From contig CAZCEC010000018.1 in NCBI GenBank assembly GCA_964497615.1, positions 1-64,000 of the forward strand: a stretch of DNA of 64,000 nt, in the 5' to 3' direction. The notes under the pieces were generated by a model. It was not told the origin of the DNA, did not search any database, and was given only the letters and a program-made list of their open reading frames with translations. This document shows positions 43,549 to 51,920 of the stretch, piece after piece. Position 1 is the stretch's first letter, and each line of letters starts with the position of its first letter. Made by a program: the position numbers and the translations under genes. Source of the DNA: CAZCEC01 sp964497615. GTDB taxonomy: Bacteria > Chloroflexota > Anaerolineae > Anaerolineales > UBA6663.

Positions 43549-45069
43549 CTAGCTGGCCGCGATCAGTGCGGCGGTGATGCGCTCGGCGGCCACCAGGGTG
43601 GGGACGTAGGTGTTGGCGCGCGGGATGATGGGCATGACGGCGGCATCCGCGACGTAGACGTTATCCAGGCCGTGCACCCGGCCATCCGTGTCCACCACGG
43701 CGGCGGGGTCGGAGGCAGGGCCGAGCTTGCAGGTGCCGACTGGATGAAAGTAGTGCAGGCAGTTGCGGCGCACGCTGTCCGCATCGGTGATTTGCGCGGT
43801 GGCGGGCAACTCCGCGCCCAACCACTCCGCCAGGGGCGATTGGCGGGCCATCGTGCGGGCGAGGTCGAGGCCGCTCAGCAGCACGCGCAGGTCCGCGCCC
43901 TCCGGATCGGTGAGGTAGCCGGTGTCGATGATGGGGGCGGAAACGGGGTCGAGGTCAGGCAGGGTCACCCGACCGCGCGACAGGGGGGCCATGTTGCCCA
44001 CGGGCAGGGTGAATTCCCACTCATCGCGGGCCGTCGCTGCCCGCCCGCCGACGGGGAACAGGTGCAGGTCGAAGGCCACGGCGCAGTGCGGGCTGCGGGC
44101 CTTGGCAAGGCTTTGCTCGGCGACAAGGGTTTGGCCGCCGCGCTCGAACGCCTCCAAAGCCTCAATCAGCGCAGGCGTGCCGGAGTAGCGCAGGTACAGG
44201 CTGGGATGGTCGTGCAGGTTGCGGCCCACGCCGGGCAGGTCCAGCACGATGCCGGTCCCCAGGGCACGCAGTTCGGGCGCGGGGCCGATGCCGGAGCGGA
44301 GCAGGACGGCGGGTGAGCCATAGGCCCCGGCGCAGAGGACCACGCGCCCGGCCGCGATGCTGGCGGGTTGGCCGGCGATGAGGCAGGCGACCTCGACAGC
44401 GCGGCCATGTTCGACGCGCACCCGGTCCACCAGGGCCTCGCCCACGATGGTGAGGCGCGGGCTGGCGCGCACGGGGTCGAGATAGGCCAGGGCGGTGTTC
44501 CAGCGCAGTCCGTCGCGCACATTGACGGCGGCGGTACTGGCGCCTTCGTTCTCGTCGAGGTTGCTCAGGTCATCCACCAGGGGCAGGCCGGCGCGCTGCA
44601 TGGCGGTGAGGCAGGCCTGGTGGAAGGGGGTGATCTCTTCGGGCGCATAGCGGCGCACCTGGAGGGTCTGGTTGACGGTGTGAAACAGGGGCAGCAGGTC
44701 GGTGGTGGCCCAGCCGGGATTGCCGAAGGCGGCCCAGGCGTCGTAGTCGACGCGGTGGCCCCACATGGCGATGCAGCCATTGTGGGTCGAGCACCCGCCG
44801 ATGACGCGCGCGCGTTCGAGCGGGTGGCGAGGCAGGCCATGCGCGGCGGCGCTGGTGTAGCCCCAATCGTGGCTAAGGGCCAGGGCGCGGGCATCGAGCA
44901 AGTCGGCGGGCCAGCGGCCATCGGCCAGCGCGCCGTAGTCGGGGCCGGCCTCCAGCAGCACCACGGATTGGGCGGTGTGCTGGGCCAGGCGCCCGGCCAC
45001 CACCGCGCCGGCCGAGCCGCCGCCGATGACTACGGTGTCGGCATAAGGGGGAAGGACAGTATTGGGCAT
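43549..45069 (-). CDS. GMC-family FAD oxidoreductase
   Basis: A 506-aa flavoenzyme. VVIGGGSAGAVVAGRLAQ is the FAD Rossmann motif, RARVIGGCSTHNGCIAMWG is GMC signature 1, LCAGAYGSPAVLLRSGIGP is signature 2, and YFHPVGTCKLG contains the catalytic His. GMC enzymes oxidise alcohols, including sugars and polyols, to carbonyls. There is no signal peptide, so it acts in the cytoplasm. It has GGAG 5 nt before ATG and a 147-bp upstream gap with repeats, so it may also be expressed separately from the upstream genes. Confidence 0.9.
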   Translation of the reverse strand: MPNTVLPPYADTVVIGGGSAGAVVAGRLAQHTAQSVVLLEAGPDYGALADGRWPADLLDARALALSHDWGYTSAAAHGLPRHPLERARVIGGCSTHNGCIAMWGHRVDYDAWAAFGNPGWATTDLLPLFHTVNQTLQVRRYAPEEITPFHQACLTAMQRAGLPLVDDLSNLDENEGASTAAVNVRDGLRWNTALAYLDPVRASPRLTIVGEALVDRVRVEHGRAVEVACLIAGQPASIAAGRVVLCAGAYGSPAVLLRSGIGPAPELRALGTGIVLDLPGVGRNLHDHPSLYLRYSGTPALIEALEAFERGGQTLVAEQSLAKARSPHCAVAFDLHLFPVGGRAATARDEWEFTLPVGNMAPLSRGRVTLPDLDPVSAPIIDTGYLTDPEGADLRVLLSGLDLARTMARQSPLAEWLGAELPATAQITDADSVRRNCLHYFHPVGTCKLGPASDPAAVVDTDGRVHGLDNVYVADAAVMPIIPRANTYVPTLVAAERITAALIAAS

Positions 45070-45106
45070 ATTGCTCCTAACGGCGCGTGGAGTGGAACCG
45101 CGGATC

Positions 45107-45172
45107 GCGCGTGCAACGCGCTCCTACAATAGATGGGCGGTGTGGGACATTGCGCATGCAATGCGCTCCTAC
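45107..45172. repeat. Two copies of a short palindromic repeat ending GCGCTCCTAC
   Basis: GCGCGTGCAACGCGCTCCTAC (45107-45127) and TGCGCATGCAATGCGCTCCTAC (45151-45172), 23 bp apart in the same orientation. They fill the only large gap inside the long operon. Confidence 0.65.
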
Positions 45173-45216
45173 GGAGGATAAGCGGGCTAGCGGCGGCAAG
45201 CAATGGCGGCAGCGCA

Positions 45217-46029
45217 TTAGAGTAAAGCCAATTGGTCGGCCAGCGCGCCGATGTCGGGGAAAACGAAGTCCGGGGGGTGCTGGGCACTGGGCACGTCCTC
45301 GGGGCGGGTTTCGCCGCTGAGTAATAAGATGGCGGGGAGGCCGGCGGCGGCCCCCAAGGCGATGTCGGTATAGAGCCGGTCGCCCACCATCGCCAGGGAG
45401 GCGAGAGGCACGCCAGCGCGCTCGGCGGCCATTTCCGCCATCAGGCGGTTGGGCTTGCCGATGATGTGGTCCGGCTCGCGGCCGGTGGCGGCGCGCACGG
45501 CGGCAATGAAGGCGCCGATGTCGGGCATGGTACCGGTTTCAGTGGGGCAGACCAGATCGGGATGCGTGGCGAGGTAGGGTACGCCGGACGAGACGAGGTC
45601 GCACAGCTTCCATAGCTTGGCGTAGGTGAGGGTGGTGTCGAAGCCCAGCACCGCTACATCGGGCGCGTCGCTGGCGAGGGTGAAGCCGCGCGCGGCAAAC
45701 TCGGCTTCCAGGCTGGGCGTGCCCACCACATAGACGCGCGCGCCGGGCCGCTGCCCGTGCAGATATTGGGCGGTGGCCGCGCCAGAGGTGAGCACCTGCT
45801 CCAGCGAGGCGGGCAGGCCCAGCCGGTTGAGCTTATCAACGTACTGGCGGGCATCCTTGGAAGAGTTGTTGGTGAGAAAGATATGGCGCAGGCCGCGCGC
45901 CTGGAGCAATTGCAGGAAGCGCAGCGCGCCGGGCAGCAGGCGCTCGCCCAGGTACACGGTGCCATCCATATCAAGCAGAAAGCAGCGGACCGGCGCGAGG
46001 CGGGCGAGGTTGGGCAGAGGCTGGGGCAT
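45217..46029 (-). CDS. HAD-superfamily IIA phosphatase (NagD-like)
   Basis: A 270-aa HAD hydrolase. FLLDMDGTVYLGERLLPGA is motif I (nucleophile Asp and acid/base Asp), IFLTNNSSKDARQYVDKL is motif II, IIGKPNRLMAEMA is motif III (Lys), and MVGDRLYTDIALGAAAG is motif IV. The C2a cap lies between II and III. NagD-type enzymes dephosphorylate sugar phosphates, p-nitrophenyl phosphate and phosphoglycolate. ATG 46029 is 7 nt after the FGGY kinase stop; the family start fits this and not the long upstream extension of the frame. Confidence 0.9.
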   Translation of the reverse strand: MPQPLPNLARLAPVRCFLLDMDGTVYLGERLLPGALRFLQLLQARGLRHIFLTNNSSKDARQYVDKLNRLGLPASLEQVLTSGAATAQYLHGQRPGARVYVVGTPSLEAEFAARGFTLASDAPDVAVLGFDTTLTYAKLWKLCDLVSSGVPYLATHPDLVCPTETGTMPDIGAFIAAVRAATGREPDHIIGKPNRLMAEMAAERAGVPLASLAMVGDRLYTDIALGAAAGLPAILLLSGETRPEDVPSAQHPPDFVFPDIGALADQLALL

Positions 46030-46036
46030 GGGGCGC

Positions 46037-47566
46037 TCAGGCGGCGGCCGCGCCAGCGGCGGCGAAGACCGGCTGGAGGGCGAAGTAGGCTTGCCGGTAG
46101 CGTTGATAGGGCGCGTGGTAGGCGCGCTGGCGGGCGGGGTCTGGCTCGAAGCGTTGATCAAGCTGCACCAACTGCTCGGCGGCTTCGGCGAGGCTGGCAA
46201 AGCGGCCCAGGCCCACCAGCGCCAGCAGGGCCGCGCCCAGGGCAGTGGTCTCGTGGATGGCGGGGACCAGCACGGGCAGGCCGCACACGTCGGCCTTGAT
46301 CTGGTTCCACAGGGGGCTGCGCGCGCCGCCGCCCATTACGCGCAGTTCGGACACGTCCAGGCGCATGGCGCGCAGGCGGTCCACGATGTCGCGCACGGCA
46401 TAAGCGGAGCCCTCGAGCACGGCCCGCGCGAAGTGGGCGCGGGTGTGGGCCAGGGTGAAGCCCAGCCACGCGCCGCGCATCTCCGGGTCCCAGGTGGGGG
46501 CCATCGCGCCCATCAGGCAGGGCAGGAACACGAGGCCGTCGCTGCCGGGAGGAACGGCGGCGGCCTGGGCGTCCAGGCGGGCATAGGCGGTTTGGGGTGT
46601 GCCGAGGGCGGCGTTGATCTCGGCCTGGCCGAAGTGATCGCGGTACCAGCGGAAGTTGCCGCCAGAGACAAAGCCGGGGTTCTCCAGCAGCCACTGGCCG
46701 GGGTCGGCGTGGCAGTGAGTTTCCAGCAGGCGGGTGTCGTCGAAGCGCGGCGCGGGCAGGGCGGCGCACACTGGCTCGGCGGTGCCGGCGATATCGCCCA
46801 CGCGGCCGGGCGCGAGTATGCCGGCCCCCAGGCAGGCGGCGTGCTCGTCGCCGCAGCCGGCGAGCACCAGGGTGGCGGGCGTGAGGCCCAGCGCCTCGGC
46901 GGCGGCGGGCCGCAGGGGACCAAGCACCGTGGCGGCGGCGCACACCGGCGCGAGACGGGCCGGATCGACGCCAAAGGCAGCGCACAGGTCGGGCGCCCAC
47001 CGGCGCTCGACGACGTCTAGCAGCAGGGTGGACGAGGCATTGGAGTAATCCACTGCCAGTTCGCCGCACAACCAGCGGGCCACAAAGCTCCCCGGCAGAA
47101 GGTAATGGGCGGTTTGCGCGTCAACGTGCGGCTCGTTGTCGGCGATCCAACGGATCTTGGGCGCGACGTGAGTCGGGTCGAGGTTGAGGCCGGTGCGGGC
47201 GAAGAGGCGGCCCGCATCCATCGCCTGCTCGGCTTGTGCGCATTGCGGGCCGGCCCGCCGGTCCATCCAGATGAGGGCCGGACGGAGCGGCTGGCCGGCG
47301 CCATCTACCGGCACGATCCCATCCACCTGGGCGGCGACGGCCAGCGCGCGGACGCTGGCGGCGGGCGCCTGGGCGGCATGCAGGGCGCGGCGGACGGCGC
47401 GCGCCAGGGCGGAGAGCCAGCGTTCGGCGGGCTGCTCGGCCCATAGGGGCGCCGGGTAGTCCACCGCGTAGTCTTCGGCGGCCTCGGCGGCCAGGCTGCC
47501 GGCGGCCGTCAACAGGATGGCCTTGGCGCTCTGCGAGCCGACGTCGCAGCCCAGCACATAGTCCAT
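46037..47566 (-). CDS. FGGY-family carbohydrate kinase
   Basis: A 509-aa sugar kinase of xylulokinase size. YVLGCDVGSQSAKAILL is the N-terminal phosphate-1 motif, LIWMDRRA precedes the catalytic Asp region, AGCGDEHAACLGAG is the adenosine-side motif, and LRVMGGGARSPLWNQIKADVCGLPV is the FGGY signature 2. The true N-terminus is ATG 47566; the same frame is open farther upstream across the aldolase gene but is not coding there. It lies immediately after a class I aldolase, suggesting a kinase-aldolase pair. The specific sugar is not evident. Confidence 0.92.
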   Translation of the reverse strand: MDYVLGCDVGSQSAKAILLTAAGSLAAEAAEDYAVDYPAPLWAEQPAERWLSALARAVRRALHAAQAPAASVRALAVAAQVDGIVPVDGAGQPLRPALIWMDRRAGPQCAQAEQAMDAGRLFARTGLNLDPTHVAPKIRWIADNEPHVDAQTAHYLLPGSFVARWLCGELAVDYSNASSTLLLDVVERRWAPDLCAAFGVDPARLAPVCAAATVLGPLRPAAAEALGLTPATLVLAGCGDEHAACLGAGILAPGRVGDIAGTAEPVCAALPAPRFDDTRLLETHCHADPGQWLLENPGFVSGGNFRWYRDHFGQAEINAALGTPQTAYARLDAQAAAVPPGSDGLVFLPCLMGAMAPTWDPEMRGAWLGFTLAHTRAHFARAVLEGSAYAVRDIVDRLRAMRLDVSELRVMGGGARSPLWNQIKADVCGLPVLVPAIHETTALGAALLALVGLGRFASLAEAAEQLVQLDQRFEPDPARQRAYHAPYQRYRQAYFALQPVFAAAGAAAA

Positions 47567-47577
47567 CGGCGCTGAGC

Positions 47578-48420
47578 CTAGGCCTTCACCTGCCCGTTGA
47601 CGGCCTCCATCAGTTCCTGATGGGCCTGGGAGGCCGGCCAGCCGTCGCGGAAAATGCGGCTGATGGCGCGAGTGATGGCCTCCGGGTTCTGGTGCTGGAA
47701 GATGTTGCGGCCCACGGAGCAGCCGACGGCGCCCACGCTGCGGGCCTGGGCCATGCGGGTGAGCAGTTCCTCGTCGGAGATGAGGGAGCCGCCGGCCAGC
47801 ACGACGGGCCGGTCGCAGGCGCGGATGATGTCGCCGAAGGAGGCGGCGTCGCCGGACCAGTTGACCTTGACGATGTCGGCGCCCATCTCGGCGCACAGGC
47901 GGGCGTTGCGTATGAGGTAGTCTGGACCGAGGCTGGCGGCCATGCTGTTGAGGCTCTGGTAGGCGTTGGGGTATTCGGCCTCGGCGATGAAGGGCATGCC
48001 CACGCGTTCGCAGGTCTCGCCGATGCTGGAGAGGTAGGCGATGGCGTCGGGCTCGTTCTCGCCGGCCAGGGCCACGTAGACCACGACGGCGTCGGCGCCG
48101 ATGCGCAGGGCCTCGTCCACCGAGCCAATGGCGGTGATGAGGGCGCCGCTGGGCCGGCCGGCGGCCGAGGCGGTGAGCATGAGGGCCAGCGAGGTGTCGC
48201 GGCGGAAGTCGCCGGCGAACTGCTTGGCGACGCCGCGGCCCAGCATGAGCACGTTCGCGCCGCCGGCAATCGCCTGCCGCACGCGGGCGCCGGTGTCGTA
48301 CAGCCCATCGAGGAAGATGGGCGAGGTCATCCCGTGGTCTATGGCGCAGATGAGGCAGGTGTTGGTTTCGGCCTGGATAAGCCGCTGCATGCGGATGCGT
48401 TTGCCGGTCGAAGCAGACAT
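47578..48420 (-). CDS. Class I aldolase (DeoC/LacD, DhnA/LsrF-like)
   Basis: A 280-aa TIM barrel. AIDHGMTSPIFLDGLYD is the DhnA/FbaB-type opening, ITAIGSVDEALRIGADAVVVYVALAG and ADIVKVNWSGD hold the Schiff-base Lys (VKVNW), and VVLAGGSLISDEELL with AVGCSVGRNIFQHQNPEAI is the phosphate-binding end typical of LsrF and archaeal-type class I FBP aldolases. ATG 48420 is chosen for AGGAG 7 nt upstream. Its neighbours, an FGGY kinase and a glycerol-1-phosphate-dehydrogenase-like gene, suggest cleavage of a phosphorylated sugar to triose units. Confidence 0.9.
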   Translation of the reverse strand: MSASTGKRIRMQRLIQAETNTCLICAIDHGMTSPIFLDGLYDTGARVRQAIAGGANVLMLGRGVAKQFAGDFRRDTSLALMLTASAAGRPSGALITAIGSVDEALRIGADAVVVYVALAGENEPDAIAYLSSIGETCERVGMPFIAEAEYPNAYQSLNSMAASLGPDYLIRNARLCAEMGADIVKVNWSGDAASFGDIIRACDRPVVLAGGSLISDEELLTRMAQARSVGAVGCSVGRNIFQHQNPEAITRAISRIFRDGWPASQAHQELMEAVNGQVKA

Positions 48421-48432
48421 GAGCAATCTCCT

Positions 48433-49926
48433 TTATGGGTGGTGGGCGCAGGGTACTGCGCTGGGGGCGGGCGCGGGCAGTTCGTCTCGCAGCCACACGC
48501 GGGACCAAAGCGAGGCCGCATCCCAATTCAGAAACACGAATAGATCGCCGAGCGTGAGCCGGCGGCGGATAAGAGGAGCGCTGAAGAACGCAAAGCGCAC
48601 ATCGGCTTCGGCGGCGGGCGGGTCCAACTCGTCGAAGCGCAGGGGCGCGCCAGCCCGCTCCAGGATGAGGGCGGCCTGCCGCCAGGTGCGCAGCCGCTCC
48701 TGCAAGCCAGCCCGGGCGGCGGGCCAATGACGGAGGGCCGCGGCCGTGCGCTCGCGTTGGGCGTGCCAGGCGGCGAGTTTGAGCTGATAGTCGGCCCAGC
48801 ACTCCTGGGCCACGCCGCCGCTGGGGTCGAGGGCACTAAAGGCGGCCTGGATTTTCGCCTGCATTGCGCCCGCGTCTGGGTAACAGGCTTCGAGGGTGAC
48901 CTCAGCCGGGTCGAACTCGGCCAGGAATAACTCCCAGGCGCGGGTGGTGAGGGTGGTGGCGAGGGCGACCTGCGAGCCGTGCTGGGCCAGGGGGCGGCCG
49001 GCGCGCTCGGCTGCCAGATCGAGGACGTGCGAAACGACGTGCTCGAAGCCAGAGAGGGGGGCGGTGGCGTGCGAGAGCGACATCGCCAGCCCGGCGAGGG
49101 TGATGAGGCGGGCCAAGATCGAAACTGCCTCCAGTTCGCCCGCGCGGATGGCGGGGGCCTGCTCCAGCAGGATGTCATCAAGTGGTCCCATCAGGGTGCG
49201 GGCGAACTCAGTGTGGGTGTCGTCCAGGCCAAGCTGGTTGGCGAGGTACCAATCCGCGAAGCTGCCGCAGGCGGCCACCAGGTCGCCCACGCCCGCCGCC
49301 GTCATGCTGGCCGGGGCGTCGCGCAGAGTCTCCAGGTCGCACACCAGCACATCCGGGTAGCGCGAGGGCTGGGTGCGCTTGACGCCGCCGACGAAGACCG
49401 GGGCCATGTTGGAGGTGTAGGCGCTGACGCTGTTGGCGGTCTGGTAGACGACGAAGGGCAGGGGCGCGGCCTGGGCTTCCTTAGCCCACAGGAAGCAGGC
49501 GTGCTTGGCCACGTCCGTCACCGTGCCGGAGCCGACGGAGAGCACGGCCACGCCAGGGCGCAGGCGGGCCTGAACCGACTCGATCTGGGGAAAGTCGGTG
49601 TGGACCTGGCCGGTGTGGTCGGGGGCCAGCCAAACAGGCTCGGGCTGCCAGCCGGCCGCGCGCAAGACGGAGAGGACCTGGGGCTTGAGGTCCGCGCCAG
49701 CGCGCCGCATGGGGGTCTGATCCATGACCACGAGCAGGGGCTGATCGGGCCGCGCACCGGCCTCGGTGAGCAATTCCGGCAGGCGGAAGAGCGCGCCGCT
49801 CTCAAACACCATGGCGCGGATGGGCTGCGGCTCGCCGGCCGGATAGCCGGGGATCTGACGGATGAGGTCCCAGAAAGCGCCGCCGTGGGCGCCGCCGGTG
49901 GCGGGGTCGAAGGGCAGGCTAGGCAT
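48433..49926 (-). CDS. Iron-containing alcohol dehydrogenase, glycerol-1-phosphate dehydrogenase-like
   Basis: A 497-aa protein of the AraM/EgsA group in the dehydroquinate-synthase-like superfamily. LSVGSGTVTDVAKHACFL is the NAD-binding glycine loop; metal ligands are likely the Asp in GVGDLVAACGSFADW and the His in SGFEHVVSHVLD and AQHGSQVALA. The C-terminal about 100 residues extend beyond the usual 350-400 aa. AraM in B. subtilis interconverts DHAP and glycerol 1-phosphate. The ATG overlaps the DapA-like stop by 8 bp. In this operon it may reduce or oxidise a sugar-derived triose or tetrose phosphate. Confidence 0.85.
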   Translation of the reverse strand: MPSLPFDPATGGAHGGAFWDLIRQIPGYPAGEPQPIRAMVFESGALFRLPELLTEAGARPDQPLLVVMDQTPMRRAGADLKPQVLSVLRAAGWQPEPVWLAPDHTGQVHTDFPQIESVQARLRPGVAVLSVGSGTVTDVAKHACFLWAKEAQAAPLPFVVYQTANSVSAYTSNMAPVFVGGVKRTQPSRYPDVLVCDLETLRDAPASMTAAGVGDLVAACGSFADWYLANQLGLDDTHTEFARTLMGPLDDILLEQAPAIRAGELEAVSILARLITLAGLAMSLSHATAPLSGFEHVVSHVLDLAAERAGRPLAQHGSQVALATTLTTRAWELFLAEFDPAEVTLEACYPDAGAMQAKIQAAFSALDPSGGVAQECWADYQLKLAAWHAQRERTAAALRHWPAARAGLQERLRTWRQAALILERAGAPLRFDELDPPAAEADVRFAFFSAPLIRRRLTLGDLFVFLNWDAASLWSRVWLRDELPAPAPSAVPCAHHP

Positions 49927-50857
49927 GGACCTTTTCTTCCAGCAGGCCAGCCTGGAGCATCGAGCGGCGGATGCCGGCTAACTCGGCCTGCGCGAGGGGG
50001 AGCAGGGGCGGGCGCACGGCGATGTTCTCGATGACACCGAGGAGCGACAGGGCATACTTGGTGCGCGCGCGGTAGTCGGTGACGGGCGGGGCGAAGATGA
50101 GGTCGGCGAAGGGCTGGAGGCGCGCTCCCAGCGCCTGGCCCGCGGCGAAGTCCTGCTGGCGCACGGCGGCCAGCATCTCCACCTGCTCGCGCAGGCCGAG
50201 GGTGGCGAAGCCGAGCAGCGCGCCGTCGGCGCCCAGCACGAAGGCCTCGTAGATGAAGTTGTCGTTGCCGTTGAGCAGGGCGATGGGCCGAGGGGCGGAT
50301 TGGAGGGCGGCCTTGACCTGGAGGAAGCGCAGGGCGTCGAAGCTGGCCTCCTTGATGGCGGTGACGGTGGGGATCTCGATGAGCCGGTGGATGATCTCCG
50401 GTTCGAACAGCACGCCGCCGAGGGCAGGCTGAAGCTGGAAGAGGATGAGGGGCAGGTCCACTGCCTCGGCCACGGCGGCGTGATATTGATAGGGCACCTC
50501 CGGGTTGAGGGGTTGGCCGAGGTAGGCAGAGATGGGGAACATGAGCAGGGCATCGGCCCCGGCGGCCTGCGCGGCGCGGGCGTTGGCAATGCCCAGCGCT
50601 GTGGACGACCCGGCGATGCCGGCCACTACGCCGCAGCGGCCGGCCGCCGCCTCGGCCACCGTCTCGATGGTCAGGCGGCGCTCGTCGGGCGTGAGGTTGG
50701 GACCTTCGCCGGTGTCGGCGTTGACGGCCAGCGCCACGGGGCCTTGCGGGACGAGCCACTCGACGTAGCGGCGCAGGGCGGGGACGTCCACCTGGCCGTC
50801 CCGGGTGAAGGGGGTGACGATGGCGGGGATGAGGCCGTTAAGGTTGAGGGTTGGCAT
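49919..50857 (-). CDS. Dihydrodipicolinate synthase-family aldolase/lyase
   Basis: A 312-aa DapA-superfamily class I aldolase. GLIPAIVTPFTRDGQVDVPALRRYVEWLV is the family start, AVNADTGEGPNLTPDERRLTIE replaces the usual GTTGE segment, and TAIKEASFDALRF holds the Schiff-base Lys. It lies in a sugar catabolic operon rather than with lysine genes, so KDG aldolase-, dehydratase- or sialate-lyase-like chemistry is more likely than DapA activity. GGAG precedes ATG 50857 by about 8 nt. It overlaps the dehydrogenase gene upstream by 20 bp and the Fe-ADH gene downstream by 8 bp. Confidence 0.88.
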   Translation of the reverse strand: MPTLNLNGLIPAIVTPFTRDGQVDVPALRRYVEWLVPQGPVALAVNADTGEGPNLTPDERRLTIETVAEAAAGRCGVVAGIAGSSTALGIANARAAQAAGADALLMFPISAYLGQPLNPEVPYQYHAAVAEAVDLPLILFQLQPALGGVLFEPEIIHRLIEIPTVTAIKEASFDALRFLQVKAALQSAPRPIALLNGNDNFIYEAFVLGADGALLGFATLGLREQVEMLAAVRQQDFAAGQALGARLQPFADLIFAPPVTDYRARTKYALSLLGVIENIAVRPPLLPLAQAELAGIRRSMLQAGLLEEKVHA

Positions 50858-51920
50858 GGGCAGTCTCCAAGACAGGGATAGCACGGCATTCGAGGGCGGA
50901 GGCGTACAAGGCCAGGATGGCGGCCAGGGCGCGGCGCGCATCGTGGCCGCTGGTGGGGGCGGGTTGGCCGGCCTGCACGGCGCGGGCGAAGTCGTCCACG
51001 GCGCGGGCAAAGACGTTCACCGGCGGGTTGGGCAGGGTGAGCCACTCGCCCGCGGGCAGATCGTTCCAGGGGCGGCGCCGGAACAGGCGCAGAGGATCGT
51101 CGGTGTAGGGGTCCGGCAGGCGCAACTGCCCCTCGGTGCCATACAGGTCGAAGCACTCATCGCCAGGCCGGGCGCCGGGCAGGTGCGCGCCCGCGATGAG
51201 GCTGCCGATGGCGCCGTTCTCGAAGCGCAGGGTGGCGGCGGCGGTGTCTTCCACCTCCACCTCGGGCGGGGCTTGCAGGGCATCAACCTCGCCCGTGATG
51301 CGGATGACCGGCAGACCGGTGACGTGCCAGAGCAGGTCCAGCAGATGGCTGGTGTTCATCAGCACCACGCCGCCGCCGGCCTCGGCGCGGCGAGCGCGCC
51401 AGGGGTTGGGGCTGCGGCCGGTGTAGCCCGCGCGCCAGTACGTGAGGGGCTTGTCGATCAGGGTTTGGATGCGCACCGCCGTGATCTCGCCGAGGGCGCC
51501 AGCCTGCACCAGGGAGCGCGCGTGGACGTAGGCGGGGTGATGGCGCAATTCGTAGAACACGCCCAGCGCCAGGCCGCGCGAGGCGGCCAGCGCGATCAAC
51601 TCATCGGCGCCGGCCAGGGTGAGGGCCAGTGGTTTTTCAACCAGGGCGGCTTTGCCGGCCAGCAGAGCAAGGCGCGCGAGGGCGGCGAGGCTGGCGTGGG
51701 GCACGGCGATGTAGACGGCGTCCACGCCGGGATGCTCGAGCAGGGCTTCGAGGCTCTCGGCGCAATCCACGCCATAGCGGCCAGCGAGATCGCTGGCGAG
51801 CACGAGGTCGCGGTCGTATACCTGCGTGATGCGGGCGACGCTGGACTCGGCCAGGGCGGCGCAGACGGGCAGGGCGGCACTGCCGCAGCCGATGATGCCA
51901 AAGCGCACCCGCTCAGGCAT
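50838..51920 (-). CDS. Gfo/Idh/MocA-family oxidoreductase
   Basis: A 360-aa NAD(P)-dependent sugar dehydrogenase. FGIIGCGSAALPVCAAL is the Rossmann motif, AVYIAVPHASLAALARLALLAGKAALVEKPLALT carries the EKP motif with the catalytic Lys, and GGGVVLMNTSHLLDLLWHVTG contains the conserved catalytic His (xxxHxxDL). It probably oxidises or epimerises a sugar or inositol-like hydroxyl. The ATG overlaps the deacetylase stop by 8 bp. Confidence 0.9.
   Translation of the reverse strand: MPERVRFGIIGCGSAALPVCAALAESSVARITQVYDRDLVLASDLAGRYGVDCAESLEALLEHPGVDAVYIAVPHASLAALARLALLAGKAALVEKPLALTLAGADELIALAASRGLALGVFYELRHHPAYVHARSLVQAGALGEITAVRIQTLIDKPLTYWRAGYTGRSPNPWRARRAEAGGGVVLMNTSHLLDLLWHVTGLPVIRITGEVDALQAPPEVEVEDTAAATLRFENGAIGSLIAGAHLPGARPGDECFDLYGTEGQLRLPDPYTDDPLRLFRRRPWNDLPAGEWLTLPNPPVNVFARAVDDFARAVQAGQPAPTSGHDARRALAAILALYASALECRAIPVLETAHANPQP

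Noticed and set aside
47567..48802. Upstream extension of the FGGY kinase frame
   Set aside because: It lies inside the class I aldolase gene and has low-complexity Arg/His/Pro composition; the kinase fold begins at ATG 47566.
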